Shown one piece after another: positions 1-7,731 of a stretch of 32,453 bases of DNA. Below the pieces are notes generated by a model. That model saw only the letters and a list, made by a program, of their open reading frames with translations. It had not been told where the DNA came from and did no database searches. Where the stretch lies: the IMG/VR virus record IMGVR_UViG_3300020176_000052, positions 1-32,453 of that record; one strand, given 5' to 3'. The DNA comes from a virus. The stretch's first letter is position 1, and each line of letters starts with the position of its first letter. The translations under genes and the position numbers were made by a program.

Positions 1-1541
1 AATCCAGCTTTGTCCAGTGCCGCTTCAAATTTATCGTCTGAGTTAACAATTTTAAATCCAAGAGATGTCAATGCGGTTTTACCAACCGTAAATGATTTTC
101 CCGATCCGGGCCCACCTGCTAGGAATATCGCCTTAAAGATGGCTGGGTCATTTACGCCTTCTTCTACGCTTTCCTCGGACTCATTCATTCCTGCTCGCTT
201 GCCCCAATCCAACGAAGTTTCATCCTTATCAATTGGACCACCTTTGGCCCATGTATGACAGGATCTTGCAGAGTGGCACTTAAAGTGATGCATCCAGCAA
301 TAGCCAAGAACACCGTCGTCATCAGAGGTTTCTCCAGGCATACAATCTTTCATGCGGGGAGAGACGTCAAAGGCAACACAGTTTGCACAAACAGATTTCT
401 TCGCAGCTTCAACTGTCGTATCCCAGTATTTCGCAATCTTTTCCCAATAATCACCAGGCTCATCGACATTCAACGGGCCATAATTGTATTTCTTTATAGT
501 TGCGTCGCGGTTCTTTGTATTAATCTCAATCTTTTGAGTAGCAGGAGGGCAAGGTGCCGCTTCTTCATGTTGAACCTCTGCAGAAAGAGAAATGAGTTGA
601 TTAATAACAGATGTCAGCATTGGTTGAGGCAATGCCATTATCTTTTCTGCAGTTTTAGAAGTAAGGCCGGCCGTCTTTATAAGCTTTTGTTTTAGTGCCG
701 GAGATGGCTTAATAAGCTTTTCTTCTAAGGTGGTAGATTCCTTTTTACCTTTATGCTTTGCCCAAAGATCGGCATCGGTAGTCTTTTGAGTTTTACCTCC
801 AGTGATAAAAGAGTTAACACGAGCAAAGGCCCACTGATGTGGAGTAGCACCAGGTCGGTGGCCTGTTCTCCATGCGGCCATACCACGGTCATATACTTTC
901 TTTAAGATATTATAGTCAATACCTGTTTCATCAGCCTTCTTTTGCAGACCTTTTATAACCTTTTCTTCCAGTTCTTCTGGAGTTTGGCCGGGTGTAGCTT
1001 TTTTATAGCTGTTTGCAAGACCATCAGTTCCCCAACCCTTTGTGTCAGTATCTTCTTTCTTACCATATTTTTTATGATAAGCTTTGGTGTACTTACTTGG
1101 TTTGGTCTTTGCCCTTGCATCTCCAGGCGCAGGTTTATAAGCGGCAGGATTGTCATCATCCATTTTCGCTTGCTTATTAAACTGAGCTCTTCGCTTGTCT
1201 TTGGTTGAATCTCCAAGACCGGTGCCGTATCCTTTAGCAAGTTTCTTTTCAACTATGTTCTTAAAGGAAGGAATGGCCTTCTCAACAATCTCTAGAACTA
1301 GATCGGTATCACCTGCCTTAAACAGCCGGTGCCATTCCATCTTGGTGATGAAAAGCTCAGTGCCTTCTTTTAATTCAAAAGGAACTTCTTCATCCCGTTG
1401 GAAAAACCAACCTTTTCCTTCAAGTACTTTAATCTGACGGTGTTCTCGATCCCGATGCCAAACAAGCTCACTGGATTCAACTCCAGTGGGAAAGGTTCTA
1501 ATCTTTTTTCCTTCTCGGTGCTCGTCTGTATAAGGTTGCAT
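1..1541 (-). CDS. Multidomain phage protein with Cys/His cluster and P-loop kinase domain (3' end beyond window)
   Basis: An uninterrupted frame of 513 codons runs off the left edge, so the C-terminus is missing. I translated it by hand. Visible parts: an N-terminal module with the motif ELVWHRDREHR (about residues 25-35), a basic linker, a helical module with RGMAAWRTGHRPGATP (219-234) of a type common in marine T4-like phage proteins, a Cys/His-rich stretch (C385, C388, C400, C415, C422, C428 with several His) that looks like a metal or Fe-S site, and then a P-loop domain with Walker A GGPGSGKS (476-483) followed by VNSDD. The P-loop part resembles small kinases of the zeta-toxin/nucleotide-kinase type. 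ATG 1541 is the first Met after an in-frame stop, 7 nt after the stop of the preceding gene, without a clear SD. The substrate and role are unknown. The reading frame is certain; the function is not. Confidence 0.8.
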   Translation of the reverse strand, partial: MQPYTDEHREGKKIRTFPTGVESSELVWHRDREHRQIKVLEGKGWFFQRDEEVPFELKEGTELFITKMEWHRLFKAGDTDLVLEIVEKAIPSFKNIVEKKLAKGYGTGLGDSTKDKRRAQFNKQAKMDDDNPAAYKPAPGDARAKTKPSKYTKAYHKKYGKKEDTDTKGWGTDGLANSYKKATPGQTPEELEEKVIKGLQKKADETGIDYNILKKVYDRGMAAWRTGHRPGATPHQWAFARVNSFITGGKTQKTTDADLWAKHKGKKESTTLEEKLIKPSPALKQKLIKTAGLTSKTAEKIMALPQPMLTSVINQLISLSAEVQHEEAAPCPPATQKIEINTKNRDATIKKYNYGPLNVDEPGDYWEKIAKYWDTTVEAAKKSVCANCVAFDVSPRMKDCMPGETSDDDGVLGYCWMHHFKCHSARSCHTWAKGGPIDKDETSLDWGKRAGMNESEESVEEGVNDPAIFKAIFLAGGPGSGKSFTVGKTALTSLGFKIVNSDDKFEAALDKAG

Positions 1542-1548
1542 ATACCGT

Positions 1549-1740
1549 TTATCTTGCTGAAGAATCTACCAATTCTGTCTTATTTGTTTTACCGTCAACA
1601 GCGTGAATTGCCCAAGTGGGCTTACCTTCTACCTCTGCATAGGCGGCATTCATACCGCTTCTTGACTTGGGAAAAGACTTTATGGTCGGAACCTTTTTGT
1701 TGTTATCTGCAATAACAACCATATAGAAATCTTGATTCAT
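1549..1740 (-). CDS. Small hypothetical protein (63 aa)
   Basis: A 63-aa protein lying between the large late gene ending at 1752 and the partial gene starting at 1541. The gaps are 11 and 7 nt, consistent with one late transcription unit. The sequence has a beta-rich look (YMVVIADN near the start, then GKPTWAIHAVDGK) and a Ser/Arg end. No signal peptide, membrane segment or recognisable motif is seen. It is not a frame shadow, because neither neighbour covers it on the minus strand. I do not recognise the family. Confidence 0.6.
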   Translation of the reverse strand: MNQDFYMVVIADNNKKVPTIKSFPKSRSGMNAAYAEVEGKPTWAIHAVDGKTNKTELVDSSAR

Positions 1741-1751
1741 AGTTTTATATA

Positions 1752-3635
1752 TTAAGGCATCAGCTCACCAAGGTTATCGCCCTTCATTACCTTAAGAGTA
1801 AATTTTTTCTGGTAACTTGGCCAATCCTTGGGGTAAGATGTTTTCACCAATTCTCTGAATACATCATCAGCCTTTTTCTTTGCAGCGCTCAGGTCCTTGG
1901 CCAGAACCCAAAAGGTTGAGTAAAGCTGACCACTGGACTTAACGCGTGTTTCAGCGGTGAACCATTCTTCGCCAGCGCGTTCTTCAAGTTCAGTAACATT
2001 CGCTCCTTCACTCATTTGATATTCTCTATCAAACTCATCAAGCGTGTCAAGAATTAAACCAATGGCATCTTCCATCTTAGCAAAGTCGGAATCGTATTTA
2101 CCACCAAGTCGCTTGTTAACAGCTTTATTTAAGTTAGAGCCCTTTTTGAGCGACTTTGAAAGCGAAATCACATTGTCATAAGTTTGCTTGGCGCCAAGCG
2201 AAGAGGCAGGAAAGCCACGTGCTTCTTCAAGGTCATCTGATACACCTTCTGCAACGCCTTGGGATGATACCTTACACTTCGGACAAAAACCACCATTCTT
2301 TTTCCATGCCGCGGCGGTAGAAACTTCATCACATTCCAAACATGCAATTTTTGCGGCTTCGGTTAAATCGGTTGCTTCTTCAAGATCAGCTGATTCGTAT
2401 ACTTCATACCCATCCTTTTTCAGCTGTCCTGCTTCTTTATTTGTTGAAGGAACCCAAAATTTGCCATCATCGCCCATAAATACTTGAGTTTTATATTTCT
2501 GGAGAGCAGCTGCTCGCATTGCCGCTTGAGGGCTTGAAAATTTAGATATGTTAGAACTTGGTATTTTAGCTTCTTTAACAGTCTTATCCCAAGCAGAGAT
2601 GAACTTGTCAGGATTTACCTTAAGATGAATAATAAGATCTGTAATGATTTCACTTGTTGCCACTTGGTCCGAATCTTGATAATCTTTACCAGTAATGCCC
2701 TTGTAATTTTTATGAATGGCCTTCGCCAGTTTCGGCATATCAGTAACACGACCACTGATACCATCCTTGGCAAGAACCTTCAGTGAATTTTGTAATGTAC
2801 CCACAGCTTCTTCAAGCTCTTCCTTTACGGGTTTACCGTTCTTAGAGATAATGCCCTTGTACCCTTCTTTTTCCTTATCTGCAAGAAATTTCTTGGCGTC
2901 TGGCAATAGGTCGAAAGACATCGACTGAATCGGTCCACTCTTTGTCGCTGAATACTTAACCACAAATTCTTCTTCAAGATCGGTGGATTCTTCTTTCTCT
3001 TTCTTCGCCTTTGCAAGATCTTTGGCAAGGTCAATAGCTTGAGACATAATCTTTTCAGCGGTCTCTTGACTAATTTCAACAGGATATGTTTTACCGTTGA
3101 ATTTAAATTCATCTTTACCAGCAACCTTGGCTGCGGCAGCTGCGCCAACAAACTCGTTACTTTCTACAAAATCTACATCTTCTTCCATATCCTTTGCAAG
3201 TTGTTTTGCAAGCTTCAGCGATTGAGACATAATCTTTTTAGCAACCTCTATGTCCATCTCAACGGGATATGTTTTACCGTTGAATTCAAATTCATCTTCT
3301 CCAGCAACGGCAGCGGCTGCAGCAGCTCCAGTAAAATCATTGGCTTCTTTGAATGACTTGTCAAGCTTTTTGCCATCCGGAGTAAGTTTAACAAGATTCA
3401 TCAGCAAGTAGTCTGGACTACCCATCTTCCGCTGCCTAAAAACGATTTTAGTTTTAGGTGTATCCTTTGCCTTAAACGTAATACTATCAGAACCAATTGC
3501 AACAACGGTTCCGTAGTTTGTTTTATCGCCAACTTCTAGCTGAGCAACTTTCTTTTTGATTTTTGCAACATCTTCTGTAAGCATCATAGCTTCAGCTGCG
3601 GCAACGAGCGGGTCTCTGTTATAAGATTCTTTCAT
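1752..3635 (-). CDS. Late protein, probable capsid-processed polyprotein with internal repeats and zinc ribbon
   Basis: A 627-aa protein downstream of a TATAAATA late promoter (3660-3667). Two copies of a module, residues about 101-150 and 162-211, share an Ala-rich run, then EFNGKTYPVE or KFNGKTYPVE, then a KIMSQ helix. A CxxC...CxxC zinc ribbon lies at C432/C435/C451/C454. Four sites match the T4 prohead-protease rule (I/L)-x-E|(A/G/S): LEE|A at 274-277, LEE|A at 418-421, LTE|A at 424-427 and LEE|A at 469-472. They fall between the apparent modules, and the zinc ribbon (427-471) would be released as a 45-residue peptide. This resembles phage internal-head or core proteins that are packaged and cut during maturation. 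Late expression and the sites are seen; packaging is inferred. No enzymatic domain is recognised. Confidence 0.75.
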   Translation of the reverse strand: MKESYNRDPLVAAAEAMMLTEDVAKIKKKVAQLEVGDKTNYGTVVAIGSDSITFKAKDTPKTKIVFRQRKMGSPDYLLMNLVKLTPDGKKLDKSFKEANDFTGAAAAAAVAGEDEFEFNGKTYPVEMDIEVAKKIMSQSLKLAKQLAKDMEEDVDFVESNEFVGAAAAAKVAGKDEFKFNGKTYPVEISQETAEKIMSQAIDLAKDLAKAKKEKEESTDLEEEFVVKYSATKSGPIQSMSFDLLPDAKKFLADKEKEGYKGIISKNGKPVKEELEEAVGTLQNSLKVLAKDGISGRVTDMPKLAKAIHKNYKGITGKDYQDSDQVATSEIITDLIIHLKVNPDKFISAWDKTVKEAKIPSSNISKFSSPQAAMRAAALQKYKTQVFMGDDGKFWVPSTNKEAGQLKKDGYEVYESADLEEATDLTEAAKIACLECDEVSTAAAWKKNGGFCPKCKVSSQGVAEGVSDDLEEARGFPASSLGAKQTYDNVISLSKSLKKGSNLNKAVNKRLGGKYDSDFAKMEDAIGLILDTLDEFDREYQMSEGANVTELEERAGEEWFTAETRVKSSGQLYSTFWVLAKDLSAAKKKADDVFRELVKTSYPKDWPSYQKKFTLKVMKGDNLGELMP

Positions 3636-3659
3636 GAGTTATTGTAAAGATTAGATATC

Positions 3660-3667
3660 TATTTATA
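3660..3667 (-). promoter_or_regulatory. T4-type late promoter TATAAATA
   Basis: The exact octamer TATAAATA on the minus strand, 24 nt before the ATG at 3635. With the T4 late spacing (about 5 nt to +1) this leaves a leader of about 19 nt, without a Shine-Dalgarno sequence. Confidence 0.7.
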
Positions 3668-3679
3668 TGATTTATGGTT

Positions 3680-4204
3680 TTACCAAAAAAAGTTTCCACC
3701 GCCTTTTAAGCCAAGGTCTTTGGCATAACGTGGCATATTACATGCCCACCAGCCAGGAGTTGTTCTGTCTTTCTTTAAATGGCATTGGTGGCGAGCGGCG
3801 AAGGAGGCAGCTGCAGCTTTATCGTTAATCTTGGCGGTGAGACCACTTGTATCGCCCCACTCAACCTTAACCACTTTGCCTTCGTCATTCTTAACGTAAA
3901 CAAAGTATTTCTTTTTACCACCACGCTGAGGAGTGTCTAGCTCGACCTTTCTTCCCTTATACTCAGCCTCTGCAATAAAGGGATGATCAAGCGGAACTTC
4001 TTCTCCTTCATAGCTACCAAACTCTCCAATATCTGTTGAGAGCAAATGGCGATCAAAGGAGGTAAGATCAAGATCTTCTTTCAAAGCACGAGCAGCGCGG
4101 AAGAGAGCGTAGTAATTTTCCGTGTGAGGGCGGAAAACGTTTTCTGAAATAGGAATACCGTTATCCTTATGAAACTGCAGCGCGTGCTCTATTACTTGAT
4201 CCAT
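3680..4204 (-). CDS. Conserved T4-like phage protein of unknown function (174 aa)
   Basis: A 174-aa soluble protein. The C-terminal half has a conserved-looking block, RHQCHLKKDRTTPGWWACN, and ends in GGGNFFW. I associate this block with uncharacterised proteins near structural genes of marine T4-like phages, but I cannot assign a function. Its ATG overlaps the stop codon of the upstream 461-aa gene (TAATG at 4206-4202), so the two are translationally coupled. It therefore probably belongs to the late unit driven from 5599-5606. The block contains one His and two Cys that could bind metal, but the spacing is not a classic finger. Confidence 0.7.
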   Translation of the reverse strand: MDQVIEHALQFHKDNGIPISENVFRPHTENYYALFRAARALKEDLDLTSFDRHLLSTDIGEFGSYEGEEVPLDHPFIAEAEYKGRKVELDTPQRGGKKKYFVYVKNDEGKVVKVEWGDTSGLTAKINDKAAAASFAARHQCHLKKDRTTPGWWACNMPRYAKDLGLKGGGNFFW

Positions 4205-5589
4205 TATTTTTCTTTTAGTATTACGTATGAACTTGAATCAGATGTAGAACTTCCTGCGTAATTTACAAGTTGGGTAATAAATTGGTCGGCCTTTTCCCCA
4301 CCTTTATGAATAAGTTTAAGGATATAAAGACCACCCAATTTACCATGAATCCAGATTTCAGCTGCCTTTTTATCGCTTAATTGAGAAGTAACTTCTTCTT
4401 CAGAAATTCGCTTATCATATAGATTCAACATTTGTGTAAACTTCTTTATCGCTCTACGATCTCCATTTGCGATGAGATTGGATTCTTTCCTTATCTGCGT
4501 GTTCTTGGGAAGCATGCTTGATGAACCATAAATTCTTTTTGAAGCATCTTGCATAAATCCCCATGAAACTCCTCCCCCTCTCGCACCCTTCATTTTAATC
4601 TCAGCTTTATGCGATCCCATTGCCTGATTGGCTCGCAGATCAACCTGACCACCAACGTAAGTAATATAGCATGCCTTTGTTGTCCACCATTCCCCACGAG
4701 AGATTGATTTAATATGTCCTGCGGTCAACTTGTAATCAGAAGTTTGAGGAGGTCTTTCTACGTTTTTCTCAATAGATTTACAGGCCTTCGCAACCTTTTT
4801 CAATGATATTCCGACACAAGTTTTTTGAAGATATGCGTCGAGAATGTCATCATTATAGTTTTCCAAAGTACTTACATCAAAGGACGTGGGATCAAATCCT
4901 TTTTCTGCGGCCCAAATATCTCCAGGGTTCCATTTATCATCGGTCAGCGGACGAAACCCATTATTCTTAAATGCGGTATTCTTTCTAGAATAGATCGCCT
5001 TCATTAATTTATCATCACGATGGAATGTCATCCCTCGTTCAATAATCCCGTTGTTAATTGCGTATTGAGCGCAAAGATATGAACTTGTCTTCCAACTATC
5101 ATCAATGCTAAGGCAATCTTTCAAACTTGTTCTACCTACTGAAATATTCTTAAAATACTTTGAGAGGATTTTGTCAGTAAAATATTCTATTGGCTTATCC
5201 TGACCTTCACCAAGCATCGCACTCATCCAAAGGCACTGCGCAGATTCTGCAACGGCCGTTTGAGCGGTCCCGCCTCCTGCACCAGCACCGCCACCAAATT
5301 CAGCAGTCTTCTTGATGTCAGAAGTGGAATGTGTTTTTCCATCAACGGCTGTAAACGTAAATGCTTTGCCGTCTTTTTTGAACTGCTCAATTTTTGCAAG
5401 TACTTCTTCAACATTGGCGACAACAACCTGCTTGTTGTTCATTAGGGTTATAGGATCCTGCTTTTTAACCATGGCCGCTAGAATATCTATTCTAGCCTGC
5501 CCTTGATTGGGTCCTCCACTGGCCATTTTTTTTAATTCAAACGGCGCTAAGTTTTTGCCCTCTGTAATAAATTGCTTAAACGAGTTCAT
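4204..5589 (-). CDS. Late protein with T4-like capsid-targeting N-terminus (461 aa, unknown function)
   Basis: A 461-aa protein starting MNSFKQFITEG. This resembles the capsid-targeting leader of T4 internal proteins (MKTYQEFIAEA as I recall it), which prohead protease removes after Ile-x-Glu; here the equivalent cut is ITE|G after residue 10. A Gly/Ala-rich linker (about residues 99-110) separates an N-terminal part from a C-terminal domain of about 340 residues. That domain has FHRDDK, KWNPGDIWAAEKGFD, a run GARGGGVSWGF and SSSYVILKEK at the end. The domain recurs in marine T4-like phages but I know no function for it. A late promoter lies just upstream (5599-5606), 9 nt from the ATG. I infer that it is packaged in the head, and possibly injected. 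Confidence 0.75.
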   Translation of the reverse strand: MNSFKQFITEGKNLAPFELKKMASGGPNQGQARIDILAAMVKKQDPITLMNNKQVVVANVEEVLAKIEQFKKDGKAFTFTAVDGKTHSTSDIKKTAEFGGGAGAGGGTAQTAVAESAQCLWMSAMLGEGQDKPIEYFTDKILSKYFKNISVGRTSLKDCLSIDDSWKTSSYLCAQYAINNGIIERGMTFHRDDKLMKAIYSRKNTAFKNNGFRPLTDDKWNPGDIWAAEKGFDPTSFDVSTLENYNDDILDAYLQKTCVGISLKKVAKACKSIEKNVERPPQTSDYKLTAGHIKSISRGEWWTTKACYITYVGGQVDLRANQAMGSHKAEIKMKGARGGGVSWGFMQDASKRIYGSSSMLPKNTQIRKESNLIANGDRRAIKKFTQMLNLYDKRISEEEVTSQLSDKKAAEIWIHGKLGGLYILKLIHKGGEKADQFITQLVNYAGSSTSDSSSYVILKEK

Positions 5590-5598
5590 TCTAGTCTA

Positions 5599-5606
5599 TA
5601 TTTATA
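5599..5606 (-). promoter_or_regulatory. T4-type late promoter TATAAATA close to ATG
   Basis: The exact TATAAATA, with 9 nt separating it from the ATG at 5589. With T4 late spacing the leader would be only about 4 nt and has no Shine-Dalgarno sequence. Confidence 0.7.
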
Positions 5607-6045
5607 TAAATTTCTTATGGGTTTGATACTCATTATATAATTTGGTTTCTAACCGTGTAGCTTCCTTTTCCCATGGCAGGGATTCATAAGCTGCGCCATG
5701 GTAATACTTTTTACCACACCAAGTATCAATCTTATGACCAAATTTAAGTTCATGTCTGCAGAATTGCTTTACATGAACAAACTCATGAGCCAATGTTGTT
5801 AGGCAATCTTTTCGAGAAAGGCTTGCGTCAAGTAGAATCTCAAAGCAGTGGGGCTCGTCAAGTTGCCAGCATTCGCCGTATGTTCCGCTCTTCTGAATTA
5901 GATCCTTTCTTCTTTTAATAGCAATGTGAAGAATTCGCTTTCGGGAAATCAGCTTGTTGATAAAGAAGTTAGAAGCTTCACGAATATCTTCTTTTAGAGC
6001 TGGGGTGGACTTATAACCATATATTCGCAAAGTTTTGTCTATCAT
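5602..6045 (-). CDS. HExxH zinc metallopeptidase, SprT-like/WSS1-like
   Basis: A 147-aa protein with a gluzincin-type active site, LAHEFVHVKQ (HExxH at 87-91), and a downstream acidic cluster SLPWEKEA (122-129) that can supply the third zinc ligand or position the helix. The length and the single-domain layout fit small SprT-like or DUF45-like phage peptidases. No signal peptide is present, so it acts in the cytoplasm; the substrate is unknown. It has its own early-type promoter (6060-6088) preceded by a terminator (6103-6126), so it is expressed separately from the late genes around it. Its 3' end overlaps the late promoter of the next gene. Confidence 0.75.
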   Translation of the reverse strand: MIDKTLRIYGYKSTPALKEDIREASNFFINKLISRKRILHIAIKRRKDLIQKSGTYGECWQLDEPHCFEILLDASLSRKDCLTTLAHEFVHVKQFCRHELKFGHKIDTWCGKKYYHGAAYESLPWEKEATRLETKLYNEYQTHKKFI

Positions 6046-6059
6046 TTTTACTATTAAAT

Positions 6060-6088
6060 ATTATAAACTATTTTACCATAAATGTAAA
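6060..6088 (-). promoter_or_regulatory. Early-type promoter TTTACA-N17-TATAAT
   Basis: Minus strand: -35 TTTACA at 6088-6083, 17-bp spacer, -10 TATAAT at 6065-6060. The predicted +1 is near 6053, giving a leader of about 8 nt to the ATG at 6045. It matches the T4 early consensus (GTTTAC...TATAAT) and seven other sites in this window. Confidence 0.85.
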
Positions 6089-6102
6089 TAATATAATTAA
6101 GA

Positions 6103-6126
6103 AAAAAGGCTGAAAAATGCCCTTTT
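6103..6126 (-). terminator. Intrinsic terminator after the AAA+ ATPase gene
   Basis: On the minus strand AAAAGGGC pairs with GCCTTTTT around an 8-nt loop (8 pairs, one G-U), followed by a T-rich run. It lies 12 nt after the stop of the gene ending at 6138 and just upstream of the next promoter. Confidence 0.7.
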
Positions 6127-6137
6127 ACTTGATTACG

Positions 6138-7682
6138 CTAGGCGTAGGTTTCAATCATTCTCTGGAGTTCAGCGTCTTTAACCTCAACCCCGGCTGAAAT
6201 GGCTCCAGCCTTCATGTTAAGGCCGCGGCTTAGCTTACGAAGGTTAGGCTCTTGTTTGCTCTTACCTTTACGAAGAAGCTCGACAACTTTTTTCCTTTCC
6301 TTTAAATCAAGAGTCAGGCCTTCTTCAAGCTCCATCTTCTCTACGATTTGATCCATGAAGTCATAAATCTCTGATTCAGTTGGATCAATGTCAATGATAT
6401 ACGCTCGTGTTCTGAGAGCACCGTCAGGATCAAGTTTGTCCATTTTCAGGTTGGTAATAAAGATGATCTTACCAGTAAACTCAAAGTAACGAGGAATAAG
6501 GTTTTGGTCAAGCATTTCTTCGTCTGTTATATCCTCTTCAGGATCCACGACGTTCTTGCCCATCTTGTTCCAAACAAGCTTACGAATCTTTTTGGTATCA
6601 GTTGCAGCCTTGAGAAGGTTTCTACTTTCCTGATCCTTAAAGGCATCGTCACTATCATCAAAAAGAATGATATCGTTCTTATAACGGAAAAGCAGAGAAT
6701 ACATACCTGCAGCAGTTGTACTACCAGTATTCTTAAAGTATCCTTGGCCGTCGCGCAGACCCATATCAGCAAGAACCTTTTCGGTGGTATGCGTTTTACC
6801 AACTCCGCCTCGACCAGCAATAAAGATTGCATTAGCCGCACCATTCACGGTTAGCTTGAGAAGGTTTTCCATATCTTCAAGTTGCTTCTCAAAGGTAATA
6901 CGCTCACGGTCAGCCATAAGCTCGGCACCGTTACCAGTGTCAGCAATCTTTTCAGCACCACCCCGACTCACGGTTGCTTTTGAGCAACCAATTGCAAGCA
7001 AGATGTTTTCTTTTGAACCTTTAATCTTAGCAAGATCGGCCGGTTTGCCAGCAAATGTAAATGAATTCCCCTTCTTTTGAAGAAGGTTAGGATACATGCC
7101 GTCAATGGCGTCAAATAACTTTATTCCAGCACTCTTATACTTTGAGTAAATCTTACCCTTTGAAAAATTGCTGCCGCCGATCATTTCAAGGATGTCGTCG
7201 AACATTGCTCCAACGTCGCCAGAGGATCCTCTGGCTTCAGTTAAAAAATCAAGGGTGCCTTCATTAACGTTTTCGTTAAGAGGAACGCCGTCGGGAAGCG
7301 TGTAAACTTCTTTACCTTTTACACCTTTAGAGTTAATTGCATCAGCAACAAGAGGAATGGTTTTAACCAAACTTGTCGCACGATCAAACTCGAGGTGAAA
7401 GGATTTTTTACTGTTAAACCAAATGTCAATGGAAGCAAGACTTGATGCGGTGGGACTTGCCGTTTTCCAATTAAATCTAACACTAATGTTATCTTTAGCA
7501 GAAAACATTCGAATACCGTGTCCGCTCCCGCTTGCGCCTGAGTATTTCTCAATGCCTGGCAATTTGAAAAATGAAATCCCTGTTTTGCGTTTAAGGTATT
7601 TTGCAATTAAGAAAACCGCCTTTTCAAGGGAACCTGTTGAAATATCTTCTTTAAGAAAGTCTTTGAAATTGAGTGTGCTCAT
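6138..7682 (-). CDS. Late-expressed AAA+ family ATPase with cleavable N-terminal domain
   Basis: A 514-aa protein. The N-terminal 150 residues form a separate domain starting MSTLNFKDFLKED, similar to capsid-targeting leaders, and end at LTE|ARGSS (cut after 149), a match to the T4 prohead protease rule. The C-terminal part is a P-loop ATPase: Walker A GRGGVGKTH (about 291-299) and Walker B IILFDDSDD (338-346), followed by an IIFITN sensor-like strand and a possible arginine finger in ALRTRA. The overall plan resembles AAA+ or packaged helicase-like ATPases, but I cannot name the family. Two TATAAATA boxes lie directly upstream, the nearer only 6 nt from the ATG, so it is a late gene. A terminator follows the stop. 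A virion-packaged ATPase is an inference. Confidence 0.75.
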   Translation of the reverse strand: MSTLNFKDFLKEDISTGSLEKAVFLIAKYLKRKTGISFFKLPGIEKYSGASGSGHGIRMFSAKDNISVRFNWKTASPTASSLASIDIWFNSKKSFHLEFDRATSLVKTIPLVADAINSKGVKGKEVYTLPDGVPLNENVNEGTLDFLTEARGSSGDVGAMFDDILEMIGGSNFSKGKIYSKYKSAGIKLFDAIDGMYPNLLQKKGNSFTFAGKPADLAKIKGSKENILLAIGCSKATVSRGGAEKIADTGNGAELMADRERITFEKQLEDMENLLKLTVNGAANAIFIAGRGGVGKTHTTEKVLADMGLRDGQGYFKNTGSTTAAGMYSLLFRYKNDIILFDDSDDAFKDQESRNLLKAATDTKKIRKLVWNKMGKNVVDPEEDITDEEMLDQNLIPRYFEFTGKIIFITNLKMDKLDPDGALRTRAYIIDIDPTESEIYDFMDQIVEKMELEEGLTLDLKERKKVVELLRKGKSKQEPNLRKLSRGLNMKAGAISAGVEVKDAELQRMIETYA

Positions 7683-7688
7683 GAATAA

Positions 7689-7696
7689 TATTTATA
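7689..7696 (-). promoter_or_regulatory. Late promoter TATAAATA, 6 nt from ATG
   Basis: The exact octamer with 6 nt between its last A and the ATG at 7682. With T4 late spacing, transcription would begin within one or two bases of the start codon. Confidence 0.7.
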
Positions 7697-7704
7697 AACA
7701 TTAC

Positions 7705-7712
7705 TATTTATA
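7705..7712 (-). promoter_or_regulatory. Second late promoter box TATAAATA
   Basis: A second exact TATAAATA, 16 bp upstream of the first box (7689-7696), giving a tandem pair in front of the ATPase gene. It would yield a leader of about 17 nt. Confidence 0.5.
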
Positions 7713-7731
7713 TTTTTTACCTTCTTAATGC

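Noticed and set aside
255-695. Plus-strand open frame of 146 codons near the left edge
   Set aside because: The minus strand holds a continuous 513-codon frame with Walker A and a Cys/His cluster; the plus frame is its shadow.
953-1252. Minus-strand 99-codon frame
   Set aside because: It overlaps the long partial gene in another frame and has the low-complexity Lys/Leu-rich look of a shadow.
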